Shown here piece by piece: positions 1-6,639 of a stretch of DNA of 7,378 bases. The position numbers and the translations under genes were made by a program. The notes below the pieces were generated by a model. That model saw only the letters and a list, made by a program, of their open reading frames with translations. It was not told where the DNA came from and searched no databases. Within the stretch, counting starts at the first letter, position 1; every line of letters begins with the position of its first letter. This DNA comes from Alphaproteobacteria bacterium (lineage in GTDB: Bacteria; Pseudomonadota; Alphaproteobacteria; Puniceispirillales; UBA1172), in NCBI GenBank assembly GCA_021296375.1, contig JAGWAQ010000079.1:1-7378 (forward strand), in the 5' to 3' direction.

Positions 1-400
1 GCTTGGTCGGCGCAGGCTTGGCTTTTGGCGGATTTGGGGCCGCTTTCGGTTTCTCCGACGGCACCGGCACGGCGTCCGCAACCTTGACTTCCTCTGGCGC
101 GGGGGGTTCCGGCGCAGGAGGTTCCGGCGCGGGCGCGGGGGCGGGCGGCGGCGGGGCCGGTGGCGGCGGGGTTGGCTTTTCCTCCGCCTCAACTTCCTTG
201 ACCGGTTGGGGTTTCGGTTTGGCTTTCGCCTCGACCCCTTCATCAAGATTGGTTTCATCCACGGTGTTGACAATATCGACGGTCAGCACCGGTTGTTCCG
301 GCGCGATGTCCCGCGACAGGTAAGGCATGGTCACGACAAACCCCGCGACAATAGCCACGTGGAACACCACAGATTTGATGATTGCCGGCACACGAACCAT
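1..400 (-). CDS. tolA: TolA (N-terminal part), Tol-Pal energy transducer; runs off the left edge
   Basis: TolA spans the periplasm and carries proton-motive energy from the TolQ-TolR motor to TolB/Pal at the outer membrane, mainly during division. The frame reads open from the ATG at 400 to the window edge, giving 133 residues with no stop. Residues 1-9 are short and basic (MVRVPAIIK). A single membrane anchor covers about residues 10-28 and contains S10 and H14, the S-x3-H spacing known from the TonB/TolA anchor that contacts TolQ/ExbB. Residues 61-133 are rich in Pro, Ala, Lys and Glu, with two PPPP runs (78-81, 83-86) and EPPAP repeats. This is a TonB-like rigid spacer rather than the long Ala/Lys helix of enterobacterial TolA. 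The C-terminal domain lies outside the window, so TonB-like naming cannot be excluded from sequence alone, but the position 4 bp after tolR makes TolA the best call. The ATG is preceded only by a weak purine stretch, so translational coupling to tolR is likely. Confidence 0.88.
   Translation of the reverse strand, partial: MVRVPAIIKSVVFHVAIVAGFVVTMPYLSRDIAPEQPVLTVDIVNTVDETNLDEGVEAKAKPKPQPVKEVEAEEKPTPPPPAPPPPAPAPAPEPPAPEPPAPEEVKVADAVPVPSEKPKAAPNPPKAKPAPTK
85..175. repeat. Low-complexity GC-rich repeats within tolA (EPPAP units)
   Basis: On the plus strand the 11-mer GGTTCCGGCGC occurs at 105-115 and again at 120-130, a 15-bp period equal to five codons. It is followed by GGCGGC/GGGGCG-rich sequence to about 175. 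Read on the minus strand this encodes the EPPAP and PPPP/PAPAP segments of the TolA spacer. Such tracts are prone to length change by slippage. Confidence 0.7.
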
Positions 401-404
401 GGGT

Positions 405-842
405 TTACTGGTCTTCGGGCAGTTTAGTGATAAGCGCGACGCGGCTGAACCCTGCCGACTGAACCTTCCCCATGATGCCGATCACCTCACCATAGGGGAC
501 GTTTTTATCCCCTCGCACAAAAATGCGGGTGTCGGGCTTGGCGCGGGAAACGGCCTCAAGGCGCGGCAGCAGTTCTTCGGGTTCGATGATACGGTTTTGC
601 AGGGCGATCGAGCCGTCATCCTTGATCGTGATCACCATCGGCGTCTGATCATCGGAGATTTGCGAGGCTTTGGTTTTCGGCAGATCAACAGGCACCCCTA
701 CCGTCAACAACGGGGCGGTGACCATAAAAACGATCAGCAGCACCAGCATGACATCAACAAAAGGCGTGACGTTGATCTCCCCCATGGGGCGATGCTTGCG
801 GCGACCGCGACGTGAGCCTGATTGTCCGAGTTGCACTCCCAT
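405..842 (-). CDS. tolR: TolR, proton-channel component of the Tol-Pal motor
   Basis: Inner-membrane protein of the ExbD/TolR family, 145 residues. With TolQ it forms the proton-driven motor that energises TolA. The N-terminus is basic and cytoplasmic (RRGRRKH at residues 11-17). It is followed by the family signature INVTPFVDVM (23-32) and one membrane helix, about 25-44. D30 sits where the essential proton-carrying aspartate of E. coli TolR (D23) lies. Residues 45-145 form the periplasmic ExbD-like domain, including the conserved VDLPK stretch at about 52-56 and a RGDK/PYGEV region. The start ATG is 5 bp after the tolQ stop and has a good AAAGG ribosome site about 8 nt upstream inside the end of tolQ. 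tolA follows after 4 bp. Length and motifs are normal for the family. Confidence 0.97.
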   Translation of the reverse strand: MGVQLGQSGSRRGRRKHRPMGEINVTPFVDVMLVLLIVFMVTAPLLTVGVPVDLPKTKASQISDDQTPMVITIKDDGSIALQNRIIEPEELLPRLEAVSRAKPDTRIFVRGDKNVPYGEVIGIMGKVQSAGFSRVALITKLPEDQ

Positions 843-847
843 GAAAC

Positions 848-1561
848 TTACCTTTCGTCGAGCTGGCGGCTCAGGATGGTGCTGAACTCACCGCTGAAGG
901 TTTCAAGACGTGAGGCAAGGCCTTCGATCTGGCTTGAAAACCGGTTGTAGGCGACAACGGCGGGGATCGCCGCGGCAAGACCAAGGGCGGTGGCGAACAG
1001 AGCTTCGGCGATCCCCGGGGCGACCACCGCAAGCGAGGTGTTCTTGGATTGGGCGATCGACTGGAAGGAATTCATGATCCCCCAGACCGTGCCAAACAGC
1101 CCCACATCTTGCGCTACAGCCCCCACCGATGCCAGAAAAGTCATGCCCTTTTCCACCGCTGAAAGTTCACGCGAAATCGTCACGGACATGGTGCGTTCGA
1201 TCCGCTGGCTCAGGGAATGGATCGACTCTTTTGACCCCACCCCGCGTGACGTCGCCCGCCGCCATTCGCGCATCGCCGCAGAAAACACCCGCGGCATCGT
1301 GCCATCAGGGTCAGCCCCGAGCTGGTCATAAAGACGATCAAGCGCCCCGCCGGACCAAAACTCATCTTCAAAATCATCAGCCAGGCGATATTCCCGGCCG
1401 ATGTAACGAAGCTTTTCAAAAAAAATCGCCCATGACCAGATCGACGCCAGGATCAGCATCAGCATCACGGCTTTGACAACGATATCCGCGGCAAGGAACA
1501 GCCCCCAGATGCTCAGATCGTGGCTGGTCACGGTAAGTGATGTTTCAAGAGTGTCCTGCAT
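848..1561 (-). CDS. tolQ: TolQ, inner-membrane proton-channel subunit
   Basis: ExbB/TolQ/MotA-family protein of 237 residues, the pentameric stator that surrounds the TolR helix and binds the TolA anchor. Three membrane segments are visible: about 20-46, 139-162 and 176-205, with a long cytoplasmic loop between the first two. Family signatures are present: GLFGTVWGIMNSF (154-166), SLAVVAPGIAEALFATALGL (176-195), and AAIPAVVAYNRF at the end of the third helix. One oddity: the segment that normally reads A-P-(F/Y)-(V/I)-G-L before LFGTVWG reads A-Q-D-V-G-L here (A150, Q151, D152), so the usual proline is missing and a charged residue enters the second helix. The frame is intact and the length is unchanged. 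The ATG has AAAGGA 8 nt upstream and starts 22 bp after the ybgC stop, with no terminator between, so tolQRA is probably transcribed from upstream. Confidence 0.97.
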   Translation of the reverse strand: MQDTLETSLTVTSHDLSIWGLFLAADIVVKAVMLMLILASIWSWAIFFEKLRYIGREYRLADDFEDEFWSGGALDRLYDQLGADPDGTMPRVFSAAMREWRRATSRGVGSKESIHSLSQRIERTMSVTISRELSAVEKGMTFLASVGAVAQDVGLFGTVWGIMNSFQSIAQSKNTSLAVVAPGIAEALFATALGLAAAIPAVVAYNRFSSQIEGLASRLETFSGEFSTILSRQLDER

Positions 1562-1583
1562 TACTCAATTCCTTTAAGTGGTG

Positions 1584-2057
1584 TTAAGACGCGGTTGCAG
1601 TGGTTGCCATGGCCGCTTCCATTTTTTCGCGGACATCAGCAGGGATACGGATGGGACGACCAGAGGACACAAATGCCCCCTGAACGTCAAGAATGGCGCG
1701 CACCTTGCCGTCATCATCGCTGACGATCTGGGTCATGTTCAAGGTTGCTTTGCCAAGGTTGAAATTGGTTGAGGTCACCATCAGCCGCTCGCCGATATAG
1801 GACGGGGATTTATACTCAACCCCGATCTTGCGGATGATGATGCCTTCGTCACGTTCGATCAGCCCCTGCATATCGACATCGATACAGCGCAACAAGGCCG
1901 TGCGGGCGCGTTCGGCGTAATTGATGTAATTCGAATGATAAACAATGCCGATGGCATCAGTGTCTTCGAATTGCACCGTCATGGGGTAGATATGGTCGGC
2001 GCCATCAAGCCAGCCGTTCATCACCGCGTTGATCGCGTTTTCATCAGGCCTCATCAT
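1584..2057 (-). CDS. ybgC: YbgC-type acyl-CoA thioesterase of the Tol-Pal cluster
   Basis: Hotdog-fold thioesterase of the 4-hydroxybenzoyl-CoA thioesterase/YbgC family, here 157 residues. Family members hydrolyse short or medium acyl-CoA thioesters in the cytoplasm. The physiological link to Tol-Pal is mostly genomic context, with proposed links to phospholipid metabolism. The signature FEDTDAIGIVYH spans residues 30-41. D34 corresponds to catalytic D18 of E. coli YbgC and H41 to the nearby conserved histidine. The following SNYINYAERAR helix is also typical. Start choice: GTG at 2060, ATG at 2057 and ATG at 2054 are in-frame and consecutive. A purine tract with AGG at 2066-2064 stands 6 nt before the 2057 ATG and 9 nt before the 2054 ATG, but almost touches the GTG, so I prefer 2057. 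The N-terminus is about 16 residues longer than in E. coli. The gene overlaps the end of ruvB by 14 bp in another frame, implying coupled translation. Confidence 0.94.
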   Translation of the reverse strand: MMRPDENAINAVMNGWLDGADHIYPMTVQFEDTDAIGIVYHSNYINYAERARTALLRCIDVDMQGLIERDEGIIIRKIGVEYKSPSYIGERLMVTSTNFNLGKATLNMTQIVSDDDGKVRAILDVQGAFVSSGRPIRIPADVREKMEAAMATTATAS

Positions 2058-3084
2058 CACCCCCCTGATCTGCCAGCAAATCCAGTTGCGCGCCTTTCGG
2101 CGGCGTCAAGCCAATGTAATCCCATCCAGCGCGCGACAGGCACCGCCCTCTCGGGGTTCGCATCATTAATCCCGTTTGCATCAGGTAAGGTTCGATCACC
2201 TCTTCCAGCACATCGCGCTGTTCCGCCAGCACCGCCGCCAGGGTTTCCACCCCCACGGGGCCGCCGCCATAATGCTGCGCCAGGCTGGTCAGGTAGCGGC
2301 GGTCCATGGCGTCAAGCCCCATGCCATCCACCCCCAGTTGATGGAGCGCGGCATCAGCCGCTTCGGCGGTCACTTCCGCATAGCCCGCCACGGAGGCGAT
2401 ATCCCGCACCCGCCGCAACAGGCGCCCCGCCACACGCGGGGTGCCGCGGGACCGGCGCGCGACTTCCGCCGCGCCATCATCACTCAGCATCATGCCCAGT
2501 TTGCCCGCCAGTCGAAGCATGATGATTTTCAACTCGTCATGGGTGTAGAACTGCATCCGCATCTGGATGCCAAAACGATCCCGCAACGGCGTCGTCAACA
2601 GCCCCGAACGGGTGGTCGCGCCAACCAGGGTAAAAGGCGGCAGGTCAATCCGCACCGACCGCGCCGATGGCCCTTCGCCAATAATGAGATCCAGCTGAAA
2701 ATCTTCCATGGCTGGATATAACACTTCTTCTACGGCAGGATTAAGGCGATGTATTTCGTCAATGAACAAAACATCACGCGGCTGAAGATTGGTCAGCAAT
2801 GCCGCCAAATCCCCTGCCCTGGCGATCACCGGCCCTGACGTGGCGCGAAAACCAACACCAAGTTCATGGGAAACAATCTGCGCAAGGGTCGTCTTGCCAA
2901 GCCCCGGGGGGCCATGCAGCAGCGAATGATCCATGGCATCACCGCGATCACGAGCCGCTTTGATAAAGGTCGAGAGATTGCCCAGCCCCTGCCCTTGCCC
3001 TATGAAATCCGCCAGGCTGGAGGGGCGCAAACTGTCATCATGACCAGCTTGCGGTTGTGGGCTGACAAGACGATCATCGGTCAT
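2044..3084 (-). CDS. ruvB: RuvB, Holliday-junction branch-migration ATPase
   Basis: AAA+ motor, 346 residues. Hexameric rings of RuvB pull DNA through the RuvA-bound Holliday junction, using ATP. Seen in order: an N-terminal RPSSLADFIGQ region (20-30); Walker A GPPGLGKTT (58-66, K64 binds phosphate); Walker B LFIDEIHR (106-113, D109/E110); sensor 1 GATTR (155-159); the arginine-finger region LRDRFG (167-172, R170); sensor 2 RGTPRVAGRLLRR (213-225, R217); and the C-terminal winged helix with GGGPVGVETLA (273-283) and RTPRGR (309-314). All key residues are present and the length matches the family. The ATG overlaps the ruvA stop as ATGA (3081-3084), so translation is coupled and equimolar supply with RuvA is plausible. 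Confidence 0.99.
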   Translation of the reverse strand: MTDDRLVSPQPQAGHDDSLRPSSLADFIGQGQGLGNLSTFIKAARDRGDAMDHSLLHGPPGLGKTTLAQIVSHELGVGFRATSGPVIARAGDLAALLTNLQPRDVLFIDEIHRLNPAVEEVLYPAMEDFQLDLIIGEGPSARSVRIDLPPFTLVGATTRSGLLTTPLRDRFGIQMRMQFYTHDELKIIMLRLAGKLGMMLSDDGAAEVARRSRGTPRVAGRLLRRVRDIASVAGYAEVTAEAADAALHQLGVDGMGLDAMDRRYLTSLAQHYGGGPVGVETLAAVLAEQRDVLEEVIEPYLMQTGLMMRTPRGRCLSRAGWDYIGLTPPKGAQLDLLADQGGDDEA

Positions 3085-3692
3085 CGGCCAAGTTCCTTAT
3101 GGGCTTGAGGCAACAGCGCTTCGACGGAATCCGCATTCGTTTCCGCCGCGATCCGCACCGCCGCCGAATGCGCTTCAGCGCGGCCATAGCCAAGATTAAC
3201 CAGCGCCGAGACGGTGTCGTTGATCGCTGAGCCAAGCTGGGTCGGGGCCTGGCTTTCCGCCGCTGCGGTCGCGCCACTGCCAAGGGTGAAGCTCGCGACT
3301 TTATCGGCCAGTTCATTGATCACCCGTTGCGCCAGTTTCGGGCCAACCCCGTCAGCGCGGGTGATCATCGCCTTGTCGCCAGCGGAAATCGCCAGCACGA
3401 CATCATCAGGGCTTAACGCCGACAGGATCGACAACGCCGCCTTGACCCCGACGCCCTGAACCGTCTGCAGCAGGCTGTAGGTATCCTGCACGTGACGGTC
3501 GGAAAACCCCGTCAAGATAATGCGGTCATCCTTGATTTGGGTGTCGATCAGCACCGTGACCTCAGCGCCTTCGCCGCCCATTCGCCCAAGGCAACGGCTG
3601 GAGGCCTGAAACCGATAGCCGACGCCATTGACGCGGATGATGGCGTCATGGGTCCCGATATCCACGAGAGTGCCGGTCAGGGTGGCGATCAT
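3081..3692 (-). CDS. ruvA: RuvA, Holliday-junction DNA-binding subunit
   Basis: RuvA tetramers hold the four-way junction in an open square form and load RuvB rings. The protein has 203 residues, the normal length. Domain I, the OB-fold, spans about 1-64 with the conserved start MIATLTGTLVDIG and the VNGVGYRF strand (21-28). Domain II holds two helix-hairpin-helix motifs: LLQTVQGVGVKAALSILSAL (74-93) and ITRADGVGPKLAQRVINEL (110-128), the GVG turns being the DNA-backbone contacts. A flexible Ala/Ser/Gln linker covers about 137-153. Domain III (155-203) carries DTVSALVNLGYGRAEA and is the RuvB-binding part. The ATG overlaps the ruvC stop as ATGA (3689-3692), and the stop overlaps ruvB in the same way, so ruvCAB is a tightly coupled unit. 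Confidence 0.98.
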   Translation of the reverse strand: MIATLTGTLVDIGTHDAIIRVNGVGYRFQASSRCLGRMGGEGAEVTVLIDTQIKDDRIILTGFSDRHVQDTYSLLQTVQGVGVKAALSILSALSPDDVVLAISAGDKAMITRADGVGPKLAQRVINELADKVASFTLGSGATAAAESQAPTQLGSAINDTVSALVNLGYGRAEAHSAAVRIAAETNADSVEALLPQAHKELGR

Positions 3693-4258
3693 GAGGCGTT
3701 CTCCTTGGCCAGGGCCCGCTGAATTGCGGCATCAAGACCTGATGGTTGATCGGCAAGAGGATCATTGGTGCGCGCCCCTGCCGTGGTGTTTTCAACAGGA
3801 GCATCATTCATCGTGGCGATCGCAATCGCCAGCGCGTCGGCACTGTCCACGCCTTTCGGGGTGACGCCGAGAAGACGACTGACCATCGCCGTGATCTGGT
3901 TTTTATCAGCGCGGCCGGAGCCGGTGACATTCTGCTTGACGCGGCGGGCTGAGATCACCTGAACCGGGCATCCATAAGCCGCCACCGCCACCAAGGCCGC
4001 GCCGCGCGCCATCCCCAGGCGCAACGCCGAAGACGGGTTTTTGGCGACAAAAATTTCCTCAATCCCCACCAGGTCAGGTTGATGGGTTTCAAGAACTGCG
4101 GTCATTTCAGTGGTGATTTGATGCAGGCGATCTTCATCGGGGGCCGAGACGTCAGGGCGAATCATGCCATCCCCGCGCCAGGACAAGGCGTGGCCGTCGA
4201 TGTTAATCACGCCCCAACCGGTGCTCCGAAGGCCTGGATCAATTCCGAAAATCTTCAC
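3689..4258 (-). CDS. ruvC: RuvC, Holliday-junction resolvase
   Basis: RNase-H-fold endonuclease that nicks the Holliday junction symmetrically as a dimer, using two metal ions. From the GTG at 4258 it has 189 residues and begins MKIFGIDPGLRSTGWGV. The four catalytic acids are D7 (GIDPGL), E67 (GIEEIF), D138 and D141 (DSADALAIAI), almost exactly the E. coli numbering D7/E66/D138/D141. Start choice: an in-frame GTG at 4264 would add two residues (M-C) but overlaps the ribosome site GAGAGG (4269-4264). The GTG at 4258 lies 5 nt after that site and gives the family's usual N-terminus. No ATG start is available. After residue ~152 there is a polar tail rich in Asn, Ala, Asp and Gln, making the protein about 16 residues longer than the 173-residue E. 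coli enzyme. I see no LexA-like repeat in the 55-bp gap upstream. Confidence 0.97.
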   Translation of the reverse strand: MKIFGIDPGLRSTGWGVINIDGHALSWRGDGMIRPDVSAPDEDRLHQITTEMTAVLETHQPDLVGIEEIFVAKNPSSALRLGMARGAALVAVAAYGCPVQVISARRVKQNVTGSGRADKNQITAMVSRLLGVTPKGVDSADALAIAIATMNDAPVENTTAGARTNDPLADQPSGLDAAIQRALAKENAS

Positions 4259-4313
4259 GCACACCTCTCATCACGGGTGGTCAGGCTGAAGTTCTGCCAA
4301 GATGATGGCCAGA

Positions 4314-5057
4314 TTATCCCGCCAGCTTGGCCATAATCTCATCATCAATATCGAAATTCGATGCCACGCTCTGAACATCATCCAGATCATCCAGCGCGTT
4401 AAGCAGCTTCATCAGGGTGGCCGCCTGATCTTCATTCACCGGCGTGTCGTTCTGCGGCTTCCAGGTCAGCCCGGCTTCTTCAGGCGCGCCGAACTGGCCT
4501 TCAAGGCTGTCACGGACGGTGTTGAAATCTTCAATACCGGTGAGAATCTCATGCTGCTGATCATCGCTCTCGGCATTATCGGCCCCGGCTTCAAGCGCGG
4601 CTTCGAACATGGCGTCAGCATCAGCGGCATCGGCGGGGTAGATAATCTGGCCAACGCGATCAAACATAAAGCTGACGCTGCCGGTTTCGCCAAGATTGCC
4701 GCCATATTTGCTGAAGGTGGCGCGGACTTCTGATGCCGTGCGATTGCGGTTATCCGTCAGCGCTTCGACGATCAGGGCAACGCCACCCGGGCCATAGCCT
4801 TCGTAGCGGATTTCATCATAGTTGTCGCCATCGCCGCCTTCGGCTTTTTTCAGGATCCGTTCGATGTTGTCTTTCGGCATATTGGCCGCCCGTGCCGCCG
4901 ACAGCGCGGTCCGCAACCGGGGGTTGGCGTCAGGGTCGGTGCCGCCGCGCGCGGCGACCGCAAGTTCCTTGATCAAACGGGTAAATTTCTTGGCGCGTTT
5001 CGCGTCCTGGGCACCTTTGCGGTGCATGATGTTTTTAAATTTGGAATGGCCTGCCAT
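4314..5057 (-). CDS. yebC: YebC/TACO1-family translation or regulatory protein
   Basis: 247 residues, the normal length for YebC. The family was long annotated as a DNA-binding transcriptional regulator; more recent work on YebC and its mitochondrial homologue TACO1 points to a ribosome-associated role in getting through proline-rich stretches. Both views are family knowledge, not visible here. The N-terminal signature MAGHSKFKNIMHRK (1-14) with basic helices to about residue 50 is diagnostic. It is followed by the conserved NMPKDNIERILKKAEG helix (59-74), the YEGYGPGGVALIVEALTDN segment (84-102) and the GGNLGETGSVSFMFDRVG segment (119-136). The C-terminal half is very acidic. A ribosome site AGGA lies 7 nt before the ATG. 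A 96-bp gap separates it from ymdB and 55 bp from ruvC. Placement directly before ruvC is common in Proteobacteria. Confidence 0.97.
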   Translation of the reverse strand: MAGHSKFKNIMHRKGAQDAKRAKKFTRLIKELAVAARGGTDPDANPRLRTALSAARAANMPKDNIERILKKAEGGDGDNYDEIRYEGYGPGGVALIVEALTDNRNRTASEVRATFSKYGGNLGETGSVSFMFDRVGQIIYPADAADADAMFEAALEAGADNAESDDQQHEILTGIEDFNTVRDSLEGQFGAPEEAGLTWKPQNDTPVNEDQAATLMKLLNALDDLDDVQSVASNFDIDDEIMAKLAG

Positions 5058-5090
5058 GGTCTTGTCCTGTTCGTCATGCCGTGTTGCTTC

Positions 5091-5120
5091 AAACTAGCAG
5101 AAAGAGGCGCCATGAAACAA
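5091..5120 (-). promoter_or_regulatory. Weak candidate sigma70 promoter for yebC-ruvCAB
   Basis: In the 96-bp ymdB-yebC gap the minus strand shows TTGTTT (5120-5115) and, after an 18-bp spacer, TAGTTT (5096-5091) preceded by TGC, an extended -10 pattern. This would place a start near 5084 and give a leader of about 26 nt before the yebC ATG. The -10 matches TATAAT at only three positions, so this is a guess based mainly on it being one of the few gaps in the cluster. Apart from a weak 4-bp AACC/GGTT hairpin I see nothing else in the gap. Confidence 0.3.
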
Positions 5121-5153
5121 CCGCGTTAGGTTATTTTTGTGAAGGGCGAAAAA

Positions 5154-5954
5154 CTAGGTCGAGGACAAGGCGCCGCCTCGACGGAAAGGCGTGATGGCGG
5201 TCGCAAGGCCGGTGGCGTCATCGGTGTCGATAATCACCCCGCATAGCGACGCCTCACCTTTGGCGACCTCGAGCCTTCCTGCGGGCTTGCCCTTGAACCG
5301 CCCCAGCGCCGCTTCAGGCTGCATCCCGATAATTGAAATATAATCCCCGCACATGCCGGCGTCGGTTTGATAGGCGGTGCCGCCCGGCAAGATGCGGTGG
5401 TCAGCGGTGGGGATATGGGTATGGGTGCCGACGACAGCGGAACATTTGCCATCCGCCGCGAAACCGACAGCGGTTTTCTCCGACGTCGCCTCGCCATGAA
5501 CATCCAGGAAAATGGCGTCGGCGTCACGCCCCAGCTGGATCTTGTCCAGAAGCCGGTCAAGCGCAGGGAACACCGGCTCGTTCTCCGCCATGAACAAATT
5601 GCAGATGACATTCATCACCGCCAGCCGCTTGCCGTCACCATTGGTGACAATGACATAGCCTTCGCCTGGCGTGGCCTCGACCATATTATAAGGGCGCAAC
5701 AGAAGCGGCTGTTTCATGATGTAATTGACGATCTCGCGCTTGTCCCAGACGTGATTGCCGGTGGTCATCACATCAGCGCCAGCCGCAAGAAACTGGTCCG
5801 CGATCTCCGGCGTGACGCCGAACCCCCCTGCGGAATTTTCAACATTGACGATGATGAAATCGGCCGACAGCTCATCACGCAGGGGATTGATGTTGTCCAT
5901 CACCAGCTTGCGGGCGGCACGGCCCATGACATCACCCAGAAACAAAATCCGCAT
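5154..5954 (-). CDS. ymdB: YmdB/TIGR00282-family metallophosphoesterase
   Basis: 266-residue calcineurin-like phosphoesterase of the TIGR00282 family. The characterised B. subtilis YmdB hydrolyses 2',3'-cyclic nucleotides and affects sporulation, motility and biofilm decisions; the role in Alphaproteobacteria is not established. The metal ligands are in order: D8 in LGDVMG, E39-N40 in VNVENSAGG, N67-H68 in TTGNHVWD, H153 in FLDVHGEATSEK, and H178/H180 in VVGTHTHIPTAD. A late YQTDAGMCGD motif (195-204) is also typical. The spacing D8/E39/N40/N67 is as in the family, so a binuclear metal site is expected to be intact. The start ATG overlaps the cyclo-ligase stop by one base (TGATG, 5956-5952), which suggests translational re-initiation. 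I see no signal peptide, so it should be cytoplasmic. Confidence 0.93.
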   Translation of the reverse strand: MRILFLGDVMGRAARKLVMDNINPLRDELSADFIIVNVENSAGGFGVTPEIADQFLAAGADVMTTGNHVWDKREIVNYIMKQPLLLRPYNMVEATPGEGYVIVTNGDGKRLAVMNVICNLFMAENEPVFPALDRLLDKIQLGRDADAIFLDVHGEATSEKTAVGFAADGKCSAVVGTHTHIPTADHRILPGGTAYQTDAGMCGDYISIIGMQPEAALGRFKGKPAGRLEVAKGEASLCGVIIDTDDATGLATAITPFRRGGALSST

Positions 5955-6601
5955 CAGTGGCCCCCGCCTTCCTGCGGCAGGAACAACCCCGACCCCGTCA
6001 GAACACCATCAAGCCGGGCATCATGAGGGCCGATCGGCACTTCAGCGACCCATTGGCTGTCGTAAGCAATGCCAAGGGCATGGACCGTATGGCCCGCGTC
6101 ACGCAATTGCGCCAGGGACCGGTCATAAAAACCGCCGCCATAACCAAGGCGGAAACCGTCATCATCAAAAGCCAGCATCGGCACCAGCACCAGTGTTGGC
6201 GCGCAGACCGGCGCATCCGACCGCGGTTCCGATGTGCCGTAAAGACCGGCAATAACCTCATCCCCCTCCTGCCAGCGGTGGAAAACAAGCGGCTCCCCCG
6301 GGGTCGGGGTGGCGGGCAAGGCACCGGCCATCCCGCCAGCCGTCAACGCCGCCATCAGGGGACGGGGATCAAGCTCGGTTTTGATCGGCCAGTAGCCGGC
6401 AACAATATCCCCGTCAGCAAGGCCAAAAGCGATGCGAATATCAGCGGCGCAATCCGCCATGGCCGCCGCCACCGCCCCGGCATCAACCGATGCCGCCTTG
6501 CGAATGGCGGTCTGAACCTTGCGCAATTCGGCTTTCTGATCATCTAGATCAGAAGACAGGGCAAGATCAGAAGACATGGCGGCGGGGTCACGGCTGGTCA
6601 T
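5954..6601 (-). CDS. ygfA: 5-formyltetrahydrofolate cyclo-ligase
   Basis: ATP-dependent enzyme (5,10-methenyltetrahydrofolate synthetase) that returns 5-formyl-THF to the one-carbon pool as 5,10-methenyl-THF, in the cytoplasm. From the ATG at 6601 it has 215 residues. Visible signatures: helical N-terminus with QKAELRKVQTAIRKA (22-36); GYWPIKTELDPRPL (69-82); TSEPRSDAP (123-131); and the ATP-binding LVPMLAFDDDGFRLGYGGGF region (139-158) ending in FYDR at about 161. Start choice: the frame stays open to a TTG at 6670, but that would place the first 23 codons across the 3' arm of 6S RNA. The ATG at 6601 has GAAAGAG 6-7 nt upstream and falls about 40 nt after the 6S end. ATG at 6577 is also possible but lacks a ribosome site. 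The position directly downstream of 6S RNA is the conserved ssrS-ygfA arrangement. Confidence 0.95.
   Translation of the reverse strand: MTSRDPAAMSSDLALSSDLDDQKAELRKVQTAIRKAASVDAGAVAAAMADCAADIRIAFGLADGDIVAGYWPIKTELDPRPLMAALTAGGMAGALPATPTPGEPLVFHRWQEGDEVIAGLYGTSEPRSDAPVCAPTLVLVPMLAFDDDGFRLGYGGGFYDRSLAQLRDAGHTVHALGIAYDSQWVAEVPIGPHDARLDGVLTGSGLFLPQEGGGH
6546..6576. repeat. 13-bp direct repeat, 18-bp period, in the cyclo-ligase N-terminus
   Basis: AGATCAGAAGACA occurs at 6546-6558 and again at 6564-6576. The 18-bp period equals six codons, so the coding frame is kept and the encoded peptide repeats S-S-D-L (SSDLAL then SSDLDD, residues 10-20). It looks like a short tandem duplication in a region before the conserved core, where length is probably tolerated. 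Confidence 0.75.
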
Positions 6602-6639
6602 CAACAACTCTTTCGGCACAAACGGGATCAGAACAATAA

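Noticed and set aside
2041..2060. ybgC start at GTG 2060
   Set aside because: The G-rich ribosome site abuts this codon, leaving no spacer; ATG 2057 (or 2054) is better placed.
4294..4312. Hairpin CUGGCCA...UGGCAG just after the yebC stop
   Set aside because: Six base pairs with a bulge and no following U-tract; not a convincing intrinsic terminator and probably does not separate yebC from ruvC.
5058..5153. Possible terminator between ymdB and yebC (AACC-UAACGC-GGUU followed by GUUUC)
   Set aside because: Only a 4-bp stem with a poor U-tract; too weak to call.
4259..5153. SOS (LexA) operator upstream of ruvC or yebC
   Set aside because: I looked for the alphaproteobacterial GTTC-N7-GTTC type repeat in both gaps and saw none; SOS control, if any, is not visible here.
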